Shown in pieces: positions 20,147-28,914 of a DNA stretch of 64,000 nucleotides; positions within the stretch are counted from its first letter, which is position 1; every line of letters begins with the position of its first letter. This DNA comes from Archangium minus (GTDB taxonomy: Bacteria; Myxococcota; Myxococcia; Myxococcales; Myxococcaceae). The stretch lies in NCBI RefSeq assembly GCF_044360475.1, contig NZ_CP043494.1:186001-250000 (forward strand). Direction: 5' to 3'. The position numbers and the translations under genes were made by a program. The notes below the pieces were generated by a model. The model was not told the origin of the DNA. It did no database searches and worked only from the letters and a program-made list of their open reading frames with translations.

Positions 20147-20259
20147 ACCCAGACCCCTGGTTGAACCCCACCCCGACCCCAAGCCACCCACCTCTCACTG
20201 TTCCAACGCAGCTCCCCGCACAGGAGCCGACACGGGATAAAAACGTCCTCAGCGGAACA

Positions 20260-20288
20260 TTGCAATTCTGTGAATCTCACTTTATAAG
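20260..20288 (+). promoter_or_regulatory. Sigma-70-type promoter of the S8 protease gene
   Basis: A -35 box TTGCAA (20260-20265) and a -10 box TATAAG (20283-20288) are separated by exactly 17 bp, in an unusually AT-rich stretch. Transcription would start near 20295, about 68 nt before ATG 20363. It is the clearest housekeeping-type promoter in the window. Confidence 0.6.
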
Positions 20289-20362
20289 AGAATGCGTAGG
20301 CAACGCCGTAACACGGGCCTATAAAGCCAAACCGGTAAATCCCCCCAGACTGGAGTAGCCCA

Positions 20363-21886
20363 ATGAAGAAGTTGTCTTTGATGGGAGCGCTGGCTGTTCT
20401 GTCCGCGTGCACGTCCGAGGTCTCCACGGAGGCGCAGGCGCTTGGTTCGCAGAAGGCGAATCTCTCCGAGACCCAGCGTGTCATCGTGAGCTTCAGGAAG
20501 GGGGCGGACCGGGCGAAGGTGATCTCCGCTGCGGGCGGCAAGGAGCTGCTTGCCATCCACGGGATGAACGCGTCGGCGGTGGAGCTGCCCGTGCAAGCCC
20601 TCAGTGCACTGAGCAAGAACCCGGCCGTGGAGTTCGTCGAGGAGGACGCGCCCCGCAAGCTGCTGTCCCAGAGCACGCCGTACGGAATCGACCAGGTGCA
20701 GGCCCCGCTGGTGTGGCCGTCGGCCACGGGCGCCAACCGGAAGATCTGCATCATCGACTCCGGCCTGTACGCCGCCCACGAGGATCACCAGAGCGGCAAG
20801 ACGATCACCGGCTACCCCACGGGCTGGAACACGGACAAGTGCCACCACGGCACGCACGTGGCGGGAAGCATCGCCGCGGTGAACAACACCACGGGCGTGG
20901 TGGGCGTGCTGCCCAACGGCGTCAACCTGCACATCATCAAGGTGTTCGGGGATGACTGCGCGTGGACCTACGCCTCGTCGCTGGCGGACGCGGCCAACCG
21001 CTGCGTGAGCGCGGGTGCCAACGTCATCAGCATGAGCCTCGGCGGAGCCACCAAGAGCCGGACGGAGGAGACGGCCTTCAACAACGCGTGGAGCGCCGGC
21101 CTCATCTCGGTGGCCGCGGCGGGCAACGACGGCAACAACCGCATGAGCTATCCCGCCTCCTACCCGAGCGTCATCTCGGTGGGCGCGGTGGACTCCAACA
21201 AGCAGATCGCCAGCTTCTCGCAGTACAACACCGAGGTGGACATCGCGGCCCCGGGCGTGGGCGTGGTCTCCACGGTAGGCGCGGTGGACAACAACAGCCT
21301 CACCGTCGCCGGCACCACCTACACGGGTGGCTACATCACCGGCGGGGCGCGCAGCGCGGGCGTGACGGGCGCGCTGGTGAACGGCGGCCTGTGCGACAGC
21401 GTGGGCGCCTGGAGCGGCAAGGTGGTGCTCTGCCAGCGCGGCACCATCGGCTTCGTGGACAAGGTGAACAACGTGAAGGCCGGTGGGGGTATCGCCGCGG
21501 CCATCTACAACAATGTCGCGGGCGGTTTCGCCGGCACGCTGGGTGAGGGCGTCTCGAGCACCATCCCGGCCATCTCGCTGAGCCAGGAGGACGGCAACGC
21601 GATCATCGCCGCGGGTGGTATCGGCCAGTCGGCCACGGAGGTCAGCCAGTACACCCAGCCGGCCAGCGGCTACGAGGCCTACGACGGTACGTCCATGGCG
21701 ACCCCGCACGTCTCCGCGGTGGCGGCCCTGGTGTGGAGCTACAACACCAGCTGGACCAACACCCGCGTCCGCGCCGCGCTCGAGAAGAGCGCGCAGGACC
21801 TGGGCACGGCCGGCCGTGACAACTACTACGGCAACGGCCTGGTGCAGGCGAAGGCCGCTCTGGACTACGCCATCGCCAACCCGTAA
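20363..21886 (+). CDS. S8 (subtilisin-family) serine protease lipoprotein with PA insert
   Basis: A 507-residue exported protease. The signal peptide ends in a lipobox (LAVLSAC, Cys16). Residues ~38-95 match an I9-type propeptide inhibitor (RVIVSFRKGADRAKVISAAG to VEFVEED). The catalytic triad is complete: D132 (CIIDSGLY), H165 (HHGTHVAGS) and S444 (DGTSMATPH). Between H and S, about 300-410, lies a protease-associated (PA) domain, as in larger subtilases. It should degrade extracellular protein, fitting a predatory lifestyle. A good promoter precedes it and a terminator follows, so it is monocistronic. Confidence 0.92.
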   Translation: MKKLSLMGALAVLSACTSEVSTEAQALGSQKANLSETQRVIVSFRKGADRAKVISAAGGKELLAIHGMNASAVELPVQALSALSKNPAVEFVEEDAPRKLLSQSTPYGIDQVQAPLVWPSATGANRKICIIDSGLYAAHEDHQSGKTITGYPTGWNTDKCHHGTHVAGSIAAVNNTTGVVGVLPNGVNLHIIKVFGDDCAWTYASSLADAANRCVSAGANVISMSLGGATKSRTEETAFNNAWSAGLISVAAAGNDGNNRMSYPASYPSVISVGAVDSNKQIASFSQYNTEVDIAAPGVGVVSTVGAVDNNSLTVAGTTYTGGYITGGARSAGVTGALVNGGLCDSVGAWSGKVVLCQRGTIGFVDKVNNVKAGGGIAAAIYNNVAGGFAGTLGEGVSSTIPAISLSQEDGNAIIAAGGIGQSATEVSQYTQPASGYEAYDGTSMATPHVSAVAALVWSYNTSWTNTRVRAALEKSAQDLGTAGRDNYYGNGLVQAKAALDYAIANP

Positions 21887-21911
21887 CGCGGCGTAATCCC
21901 TCTCATCCCAC

Positions 21912-21947
21912 GGGCGGGCTCCTCACGGGGTCCGCCCTTTTTCTTTT
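21912..21947 (+). terminator. Rho-independent terminator of the S8 protease gene
   Basis: GGGCGG (21912-21917) pairs with CCGCCC (21932-21937) and is followed directly by TTTTTCTTTT. The T-run extends to the stop codon of the convergent esterase gene, so the element serves the rightward gene. Confidence 0.75.
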
Positions 21948-23089
21948 CAGATGCCGCCGTGCTGGTCGATGAAGTCGGACAGCGCGTTGGCCATGGCCGC
22001 GTGGTTTTCGGCGGTAGGGTGCCAGTCCTCGCCGTACGGGTCGACCGCGAGGGGGGTGTGGGGGAAGTAGAGGACGTTGGTGTCCCCCAGCTCCTTGACC
22101 ATCTCGGAGACGTACTCCTGCATCTTGGTCCAGTGCTCGCCGCCGGCCGGGTAGGTGTCATTGGCCATGGGGCCGACGGCGCAGACGATCTTCGCCGCGG
22201 GGTACTGCTTGCGCAGCTTCAGGACGAAGTTCGTGTAGGCCTTCTTGAAGGCCTCCTTGGGCGGAGCGCTCGGCGTGCCGCTCTCGTTGAGCACGTTGAA
22301 GTCGTTGTTGCCCAGGTTGATGACGATGAGGTCGGGGGGGAACAACTTCGTGTCGAAGCGCGGCTCCTCGCTGTCGGGGTAGATGCGCTCGTAGATGTCG
22401 GGGAACGCCTTGCCGTCCGGCGAGCCATCGATGTTGCGGTAGACGCCAGCGCCCAGCACGCAGGTGGTGATCACCTCGGCGTCGAACCTGCGGCCGAGCA
22501 GGGTTCCATACGCCTGGGAGACGTCCTCGTTCTTCGAGTGGTAGCCGGTGTTGGGCCCGGAGTAGTCGGGGCCGGCGGGGATGCGCGCCTCGTTGCCGTA
22601 GCCGCAGGTGATGGAATCGCCGATGACCTCGATCTTCTTCGGGCGCCAGTTGGGGGGATCCACGAGGATGCCCTGCAGGCTGACGCCGAGGAACTGGATG
22701 CGGCCGGCGTGGGGCCCGGTGCGCTTGACGATCTCGATGGTGTGCTCGCCCTTCTTCAGGTCGCGCACGCCGGTCAGCAGCTCCGCGTCCTTCTTCAGCT
22801 CGACCTTCGCCTTTGTCTCACCGTCGACGATGATGTTGACCCAGTTGGTGTTCGACTCTCCGCCCCCGCCCAGGTCCTTGAAGGCCACGTCCACGGCGGT
22901 GCAGTTGCAGCGGAAGCGGTGGGTGACGCCCGAGTGGGCATACGTGGGCCCGTCAGGGGTGCTCCAGTCGATGCGCCCGATGTGCTGCAGCTTCGCGTCA
23001 TTCGAGTTGTAGTCGAACCAGGACTCGAACGGCGCGCAGCCGGCCATGGCGAGGATCGGTAACAGCCAGGGAGTGCGGGGGCGGCTCAT
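21947..23089 (-). CDS. Secreted SGNH esterase, CE2-like
   Basis: A 380-residue predicted lipoprotein (lipobox LAMAGC, Cys18). Residues ~35-150 form an N-terminal beta-sandwich like that of carbohydrate esterase family 2. The catalytic SGNH domain follows: block I IGDSITCGYG with the nucleophile Ser, the glycine/oxyanion block, INLGNNDF (block III) and YGEDWHPTAENH with the catalytic Asp and His. CE2 enzymes deacetylate xylan, mannan or peptidoglycan-like sugars outside the cell. The start gives a clean signal peptide. The exact substrate cannot be read from the sequence. Confidence 0.85.
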   Translation of the reverse strand: MSRPRTPWLLPILAMAGCAPFESWFDYNSNDAKLQHIGRIDWSTPDGPTYAHSGVTHRFRCNCTAVDVAFKDLGGGGESNTNWVNIIVDGETKAKVELKKDAELLTGVRDLKKGEHTIEIVKRTGPHAGRIQFLGVSLQGILVDPPNWRPKKIEVIGDSITCGYGNEARIPAGPDYSGPNTGYHSKNEDVSQAYGTLLGRRFDAEVITTCVLGAGVYRNIDGSPDGKAFPDIYERIYPDSEEPRFDTKLFPPDLIVINLGNNDFNVLNESGTPSAPPKEAFKKAYTNFVLKLRKQYPAAKIVCAVGPMANDTYPAGGEHWTKMQEYVSEMVKELGDTNVLYFPHTPLAVDPYGEDWHPTAENHAAMANALSDFIDQHGGI

Positions 23090-23135
23090 CCGTGATTCCT
23101 CCTGGCGGCGAGTATCTCGCGGAGTGAGGGGAGCG

Positions 23136-24020
23136 TCACCCGCCGTGTCCCCGGCTGGGTGGCTCCTGGGGGGGCGAGCTCGTGGGGCCGAGCTGCTCGA
23201 TGTCGTACCCGTGCGGGTAGCTCAGGTGTGGCAGCCGCGTGATGAGTCGGGGGTGCTTGCGCTCGGGGAGGTAGCGCAGCGCGTGGCTCCGGGCGCGCAG
23301 CAGGCCGTGCACGGCGAGCTGCACGGGGAGGGGAGCGGGAGGGAAGCCGAAGGCCTCGCGCAGCGGCTCATCCAGCAGCGCGTGGACAGCGGGCTGGCCG
23401 AGCTGGCGCAGCGGCCGGGGCAGGTACCAGCTGAGGAACAGCTCGCGCGTGGCCTCGCCGATGTGGCGATTGCTCTCCGAGTAGCGGAAGTGAGCGCGCT
23501 CGTACTCCACGTTGAAGCGCTCGAAGGCCTCGTAGGTGGAGGGGATGTCGTGGATGTTCATCATCCGCCCCACGTTGCGCCAGAAGAACCAATTGGCCAG
23601 GCGCTCGTGCTCGCTGTAGGGGCGCCAGCCGAAGCGGTCGATCCACCGGCGTGGCTCGAAGACGAAGGTGGAGAGGACGTAGAGGTAGTCCTCGTTGGAG
23701 ATGAGGAAGCGGTGGTGGATTTGATTCATCCGCCGGATGGCGCGCCGGCCGCGCTCGTTGTCGTAGCCGTGCTCGACGAACTCGGCGATGAGCAGCTCGG
23801 TGTCGTCGTAGCGCTTCTGGGCTCGCTGGACGAACTCACCGGAGAAGTCGAGCAGGCCGCTGATGCTGGGGACGGCGAAGGTGCGGAAGAGGGCGAACTC
23901 CAGGGCCTTGCGGCTGTCCCAGGGGAAGTCGTGGTACCAGCTCAGGAAGAGGATGCGCTGAGCATCCCTCTCCGGGTCGAGCCGTTGGATTCGTTCGAGG
24001 ATGGTGCGTCGGAAGAGCAT
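23136..24020 (-). CDS. DUF2236/MpaB-type oxygenase-like protein
   Basis: A 294-residue protein of the DUF2236 family, which includes latex-clearing protein (Lcp) and MpaB. Recognisable segments are RILFLSWYHDFPWDSRKALE near the start, MNQIHHRFLISNEDYLYVLS and STFVFEPRRWIDRFGWR, with several conserved His and Arg residues that in Lcp relatives contribute to heme binding. No signal peptide is present, so a cytoplasmic location is likely. Whether it binds heme or oxidises anything is unknown. It is followed by the esterase gene in the same direction after 46 bp, which may be coincidence. Confidence 0.72.
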   Translation of the reverse strand: MLFRRTILERIQRLDPERDAQRILFLSWYHDFPWDSRKALEFALFRTFAVPSISGLLDFSGEFVQRAQKRYDDTELLIAEFVEHGYDNERGRRAIRRMNQIHHRFLISNEDYLYVLSTFVFEPRRWIDRFGWRPYSEHERLANWFFWRNVGRMMNIHDIPSTYEAFERFNVEYERAHFRYSESNRHIGEATRELFLSWYLPRPLRQLGQPAVHALLDEPLREAFGFPPAPLPVQLAVHGLLRARSHALRYLPERKHPRLITRLPHLSYPHGYDIEQLGPTSSPPQEPPSRGHGG

Positions 24021-24208
24021 GGCTGGGGCCCCCCGGAAACCTTAACGGAGTGAGTCGAACCACGCACCACTCCGCCGGGGCGAGTGCAGGAATTGCGTCA
24101 GGTGCGCGGGTACGCAGCATTTGCGCTCCCCGGGTGGTGCCTTCCGAGGGAGCCCGGGTGGGAACGGCCATTGCACCGGGAGGGAGGGACCTGACCCTGG
24201 AGTGAACC

Positions 24209-24658
24209 ATGAGCAAGATCCAGCGAATCCTCGTGCCAGTCGACTTCTCCGAGACCTCGAAGCGGGCGTTGGACTACGCGTACTTCTTCGCCAACCGGTT
24301 CGACGCGAAGTTGGACGTGCTGCACGTATGGAGACCGTCCGAGTACGCGGGAGACGAGATGGTGATGCTCACGCGCAGCGAGCCCGAGCTCACACTGTCC
24401 ACCTTCCTGCGCAACCACGCGGATCAGCAGCTCTCGGCCTTCCTGAAGAACGTGCCGCACTCGAAGCAGATGCTGGAATCGGGTGAGCCCGCACACGTCA
24501 TCGCGAAGGTGGCGGCGGAGGGCGGGTATGACCTCATCGTGATGGGCACACACGGGCGCACGGGACTGTCGCACATGATGATGGGCAGCGTGGCCGAGAA
24601 GGTCGTCCGGCTGGCGCCCTGCCCGGTGCTCACGTACCGCACTCCGGCGGAGAAGTAG
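24209..24658 (+). CDS. Universal stress protein (UspA family)
   Basis: A 149-residue single-domain Usp. It begins with the typical KIQRILVPVDFSETSKRALD and ends with the ATP-binding signature G-x2-G-x9-G-S as GTHGRTGLSHMMMGSVAEKV. The strand DLIVMG precedes it. Members with this motif bind ATP and dimerise in the cytoplasm; the stress response they serve varies. It is transcribed alone, divergent from the DUF2236 gene. CCTGGAGTG just before ATG is a modest RBS. Confidence 0.92.
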   Translation: MSKIQRILVPVDFSETSKRALDYAYFFANRFDAKLDVLHVWRPSEYAGDEMVMLTRSEPELTLSTFLRNHADQQLSAFLKNVPHSKQMLESGEPAHVIAKVAAEGGYDLIVMGTHGRTGLSHMMMGSVAEKVVRLAPCPVLTYRTPAEK

Positions 24659-24780
24659 GCAGTCGGAGGAGGAATGGGGGAAGCAAGCGGGCGTGACGGC
24701 GCGTCAACCCACCGAAGCGCTTGCGAGGAAGGGCTCGTGGGACGAGAGTTCGCGCAGCCCTCTCTCCCCGGAGTTCCGAC

Positions 24781-26244
24781 GTGCCCTCGGCTCTTCCCCT
24801 GTCTGCCGTGCTGCTTTCCCTGCTCACCGCTCCGCCGAAGGCCCCGGCGGCCGCGACGAAGGACGTGGGCCCCTCGCCACAGGTAGCGGAGCGGCTCATC
24901 GGCGCGGCGCTCACGGAAGGCCATGCCTACGCGCGCCTCGCCGAGCTGACCGACGGTATTGGCCCGCGCCTATCCGGCTCGGAGGGCGCCGAGGCCGCGG
25001 TGCAGTGGGCGAAGCGGAGCTTCGAGGCGGACGGCGTGAAGGTGTGGCTGGAGCCGGTGAAGGTGCCGCGCTGGGTGCGAGGAGAGGAGAGTGCCCGGGT
25101 GCTCGCCTCGGCGGGCCGGTTCCGCGAGCACCCGCTGTCCATCATGGCGTTGGGCGGCAGCGTGGGGACGCCCGCGGGGGGCCTCACCGCTGAGGTCATT
25201 GAGGTGCGCTCGCTGGATGAGGTGGCGTCGCTCGGTGACAAGGTGAAGGGGAAGATTGTCTTCTTCAACCACGCCATGGCGGAGGCCGCGGACTACGGCA
25301 AGTACGCCGGGCTGCGCACGCGGGGTGCGTCGGTGGCGGCGAAGGCGGGGGCGGTGGGGGTGTTGGTGCGCTCGCTGGCCACGGCGTCGCTGCGCTCGCC
25401 GCACACGGGGGCCATGCGCTACGAGGACGGCGTGGCACAGGTGCCGTCCGCGTCGGTGTCGGTGGAGGACGCGGAGCTGCTGCACCGGCTGCTGGCGGGC
25501 GGGCCGGTGAAGGTGGAGCTGAAGCTGGGCTGCAAGACGCTGCCGGACGCGGACTCCTTCAATGTGGTGGCCGAGGTGAAGGGCCGCGAGAAGCCGCAGG
25601 AGGTGGTGCTGCTGGGGGCGCACCTGGACTCGTGGGACGTGGGCACGGGCGCGCACGATGATGGCGCGGGCGTGACGATGGTGATGGAGACGGCGCGGCT
25701 GCTCGCGAAGCTGAAGCCGGCGCCGAGGCGCACGGTGCGCGTGGTGCTCTTCATGAACGAGGAGAACGGCCTGCGCGGGGGCAAGGCCTACGCCGAGGCG
25801 CACGCGGCGGAGCTGGCCAACCACGTGGCGGCATTGGAGATGGACTCGGGCGGCGGCAAGCCGCTGGGTGTGGCGCTGCGGGCGGGCCCTGGAGGCGAGG
25901 AGCTGGTGCGTCCATGGCTGCGACCGCTCGAGGCGCTGGGAGCGGGCAAGATGCTTCCGGGGGAGGCGGGAGGCGCGGACATCTCGCCGCTGATTCCGGC
26001 GCGAGTGCCCTTCGTGGGCGTGCGGGTGGACAGCAGCCGCTACTTCGACGTGCACCACTCGCACGCGGACACGCTGGACAAGGTGGACCCAAAGGATCTG
26101 GCACAGAGCACGGCGGCGCTGGCGTGGGTGAGCTACGTGCTGGCCGAGGTGCCGGGCGTGCTGCCGCGCCCCGAGGCTCCGCCGGCCGAGGCCCCGAAGG
26201 CTCCTGCCGCGCCGGTGGGAGCTCCGAAGCCATCGGCCCCTTAA
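24781..26244 (+). CDS. Exported M28-family zinc metallopeptidase (carboxypeptidase Q-like)
   Basis: A 487-residue peptidase. I start it at GTG 24781, which gives a short signal-like N-terminus (LPLSAVLLSLLTAPP) with GGAG upstream; TTG 24721 is a longer alternative. Zinc-site residues of clan MH are visible: H281 in GAHLDSWDVG, D293 in AHDDGAG bridging the two metals, E327/E328 in FMNEENGLRGG as general base and ligand, and the late His in HHSHADTLD. A PA-like region lies between about 115 and 240. It probably removes terminal residues from peptides outside the cytoplasm. The tail is Ala/Pro-rich. Confidence 0.85.
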   Translation: MPSALPLSAVLLSLLTAPPKAPAAATKDVGPSPQVAERLIGAALTEGHAYARLAELTDGIGPRLSGSEGAEAAVQWAKRSFEADGVKVWLEPVKVPRWVRGEESARVLASAGRFREHPLSIMALGGSVGTPAGGLTAEVIEVRSLDEVASLGDKVKGKIVFFNHAMAEAADYGKYAGLRTRGASVAAKAGAVGVLVRSLATASLRSPHTGAMRYEDGVAQVPSASVSVEDAELLHRLLAGGPVKVELKLGCKTLPDADSFNVVAEVKGREKPQEVVLLGAHLDSWDVGTGAHDDGAGVTMVMETARLLAKLKPAPRRTVRVVLFMNEENGLRGGKAYAEAHAAELANHVAALEMDSGGGKPLGVALRAGPGGEELVRPWLRPLEALGAGKMLPGEAGGADISPLIPARVPFVGVRVDSSRYFDVHHSHADTLDKVDPKDLAQSTAALAWVSYVLAEVPGVLPRPEAPPAEAPKAPAAPVGAPKPSAP

Positions 26245-26265
26245 TCCCCTTCAGAGAAGTACGCT

Positions 26266-26299
26266 CCCTCTCCCCTTGGGAGAGGGTTGGGGTGAGGGT
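26266..26299. repeat. Palindromic extragenic repeat, copy 2
   Basis: CCCTCTCCCCTTGGGAGAGG followed by GTTGGGGTGAGGGT, the same 34-nt family as the copies at 20113 and 33992. It sits between the convergent M28 peptidase and amidase genes and could also fold as a transcript end, although no T-run follows. Confidence 0.7.
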
Positions 26300-26355
26300 A
26301 TCCGAACCCGTTTTTCTAACCCGTGGCCCGCAATGTGTTGGCCCCTGGAGGGCCG

Positions 26356-27807
26356 TCAATACCCAGGCGGCTTGCGGAAGTCGCCCGTGAGCGCCACGAG
26401 GGACTCGGAGAAGGCGAGCAGCTCCTCATCGCGCCACCGCCGGCCGACGAGCTGGACGCCCAGCGGCAGGGGCGAGTCCGCCAGCTTCGGGAGGGGCACC
26501 ACGACCACGGGGTGTCCCGTGAGGTTGAACAGGGTGGTGAAGCCGCAGGTGGCGGTGATGTACGGCACCTGCTTCCCCTCCACGTTGATCCACTCACCGC
26601 TGCGCCGGTGGGTGAAGGCCTGGCTCACGGTGACGGGACACAGCCAGGCATCCCAGTCGGATAGGAACGCCTCCACCTGCCCGGTGATGCGGTCGTGGAT
26701 GGCGAGTGCCTCGGCATAATCGGACATGCTGCTCTGCACGCCGCGCACGATGCCGCGGTTGAGGATGGCGTCGCCGGGCATGGCGTTGAAGCGGATGCTG
26801 AAGATGAAGCGTGCCAGGGCCTGCATCTCCGAGCCGAGCTCCGCGCCGAGCACGCGGCCCCACACCTCCCACACCTCCTCGAAGTCCAGCCCCTTGGGCC
26901 CACAACGCTCCACGTGGCAGCCCTGGGCTTCCAGGGTGCGCGCCAGCTTGTCCATCGCGTTGCGCGTCTCGCGGGTCACGGGCAGGCCGCCGAAGTCATC
27001 CGTCCAGGCGACGCGGTAGGAGCGCAGCTCGCGAGGCGGGACGTCGCGGATGGGCACGGGCGGCACATCCCAGTCCTCATCATCCGGGCCCGCGAGCAGC
27101 TTGAGTCCGAGCTTCAAATCCTCCACGCAGCGCGCGAGCGGCCCGGCGGCGCCCTCGTAGCGCACCCCCCGGGGGCGGCCGGGGAGCGGGGGGATGTGAC
27201 CGGAGATGGGGACGCGGTGCTCGGTGGGCTTGAGGCCGAAGATGCCGCAGTAGTGGGAGGGGACGCGGATGGAGCCGGCCAGGTCGCTGCCCACCTCGAG
27301 GGGCGTCATCCCCGAGGCCACCGCCGCGGCGCCTCCGCCGGTGCTGCCCCCGGGGGTGCGCGACTCATCCCAGGGGTTGCTGGCCCGCCCGAAGAGGTGG
27401 CCGCTCGTCTGGAGATCCAACGTGAGCGTGGGCAGGTTCGTCTTGCCGAGGAGGATGGCTCCCGCCTGCTTCATCCGCGCCACCACGGTCGCGTCGTGCG
27501 TGGGCACGTAGGCGCTCAGCCGCTTGTAGCTGCTGGTGGTGCGCACCCCGGCCGTCATGAAGGAGTCCTTGATGGTGAAGGGCACCCCGTGCAGCGGGCC
27601 CCAGGACACTCCGCGGGCGAGCGCCTCATCGGCCTCACGGGCTCGGGTGCGGGCCCGCTCCTCGTCGAGCGTGACGATGGCGTTGAGGCGGGAGTTGTGT
27701 CGGGAGATCTGCGCCAGATGCGCTTCCAACAGTTCGCGGGCGGACACCTCGTGGGTGCGTACCAGGGCCGCGAGCCGGTGGGCCGGAAGGAAGTTGAGCT
27801 CCTGCAT
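26356..27807 (-). CDS. Amidase (amidase signature family)
   Basis: A 483-residue enzyme of the amidase signature family. The Ser-cisSer-Lys triad is complete: K80 (PFTIKDSF), S155 in the glycine-rich loop TPGGSTGGGAAAVASG, and the nucleophile S179 (GSDLAGSIR). The family hydrolyses carboxamides, including peptide-like and indole or aryl amides, in the cytoplasm; no signal peptide is evident. ATG 27805-27807 is chosen because it opens the usual N-terminal helix (LPAHRLAALVRTHEVSAREL); the long frame above it has no family similarity. Substrate is not predictable. Confidence 0.9.
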   Translation of the reverse strand: MQELNFLPAHRLAALVRTHEVSARELLEAHLAQISRHNSRLNAIVTLDEERARTRAREADEALARGVSWGPLHGVPFTIKDSFMTAGVRTTSSYKRLSAYVPTHDATVVARMKQAGAILLGKTNLPTLTLDLQTSGHLFGRASNPWDESRTPGGSTGGGAAAVASGMTPLEVGSDLAGSIRVPSHYCGIFGLKPTEHRVPISGHIPPLPGRPRGVRYEGAAGPLARCVEDLKLGLKLLAGPDDEDWDVPPVPIRDVPPRELRSYRVAWTDDFGGLPVTRETRNAMDKLARTLEAQGCHVERCGPKGLDFEEVWEVWGRVLGAELGSEMQALARFIFSIRFNAMPGDAILNRGIVRGVQSSMSDYAEALAIHDRITGQVEAFLSDWDAWLCPVTVSQAFTHRRSGEWINVEGKQVPYITATCGFTTLFNLTGHPVVVVPLPKLADSPLPLGVQLVGRRWRDEELLAFSESLVALTGDFRKPPGY

Positions 27808-28054
27808 GAGAGCGCCGCCCTTCGTGCGATGTGCGCTGCGTCGTGGACACCAAAAACTAGGCACGGGCCACGGTGGCTCCGGCATCCAGTGTCCTGGAGT
27901 CTCCCCCATGCGTTCACCAGCGAGCGGAGCGCCCGCGAGGTATGTCGGCGGTGGACATTCCGGAGGGGAAGGGCGCGCGCCCCTCCGGGCTTCCGCGAGT
28001 CCCTCCCGGGCGGTCCGGTTTCCGCTATCTTCCACGCCGGGAGGAGAAGGACAC

Positions 28055-28843
28055 ATGGCTACCCCGGGGGAGACGAAGTCCGAGCGGTCGCGTAACTTCA
28101 TGGCGTTGATGGACCGTATCCGTGTCATCGACGACGAGGCGGCGGAGCGGGCGCTGCTCGACGAGCTCACCCGACCCGGGAAGCCCTTCATCCTCTCCTT
28201 CGTCAACGCGCACGCGGTGAACCTGGGGTGGAATCAGCCAGGAATGCTGGACGGGCTGCTGCGCTCGGACATGCTGTTGCGCGACGGCATTGGGGTGAAG
28301 CTGGGCATGAAGGCATTCAGCCGGCCGTATGGGCTGAACATGAATGGCACGGACTTCATCCCCAAGCTCGCCCGTGCGTACAAGGGCCGGCGGGTGGCGC
28401 TCTTTGGCACGCGCTCGCCGTGGTTGGACAACGCGCGGCGCACGCTGGAGGAGTGGGGGCTGAGCATCGTGGCTTGCCACGATGGCTTCGACCCGCCGGA
28501 GACGTACGTCCGGCTGGCCACCGAGACGAAGCCGGACCTCATCATCATGGCGATGGGCATGCCCAAGCAGGAGGCGGTCTCGGTGCAGCTGCGCGAGGCG
28601 CTCTCGCACCCGGTGCTCATCGTGAATGGGGGCGCCATCCTGGACTACATCGGCGGCAAGGTTCCGCGGGCGCCGCTCGTCATGCGCAAGGTGGGGATGG
28701 AGTGGCTGTTCCGTCTGGCGGTGGAGCCCCGGCGGTTGTTCAGCCGTTACGTGCTTGGCATTCCCATCTATTTCTCGCACGTGGCGGAGGTCCGCATGTC
28801 CGGCGGCGGCGCGGACCAGACGGGCGGGCGGGCGGTGCGCTAG
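28055..28843 (+). CDS. WecG/TagA/CpsF-family glycosyltransferase (GT26)
   Basis: A 262-residue GT26 enzyme. Family landmarks are FILSFVNAHAVNLGWNQPGM, LLRDGIGVKLGMK (the DG motif holding the catalytic Asp), GLNMNGTDFIPKL (the N-G-T-D acceptor motif) and KPDLIIMAMGMPKQE. These transferases add the second sugar (often ManNAcA, ManNAc or a hexose) to a lipid-linked sugar at the inner membrane face during exopolysaccharide or teichoic acid synthesis. ATG 28055 follows GGAGAAGG. The acyltransferase and ATP-grasp genes follow in the same direction, consistent with a polysaccharide operon. Confidence 0.88.
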   Translation: MATPGETKSERSRNFMALMDRIRVIDDEAAERALLDELTRPGKPFILSFVNAHAVNLGWNQPGMLDGLLRSDMLLRDGIGVKLGMKAFSRPYGLNMNGTDFIPKLARAYKGRRVALFGTRSPWLDNARRTLEEWGLSIVACHDGFDPPETYVRLATETKPDLIIMAMGMPKQEAVSVQLREALSHPVLIVNGGAILDYIGGKVPRAPLVMRKVGMEWLFRLAVEPRRLFSRYVLGIPIYFSHVAEVRMSGGGADQTGGRAVR

Positions 28844-28914
28844 CGTGTCTGCTCGGAGGTCGGGCCTGGGCCTCTTGTGAGTCGTCGGGAATTCTGCGTT
28901 CCTAATGGGCGGAC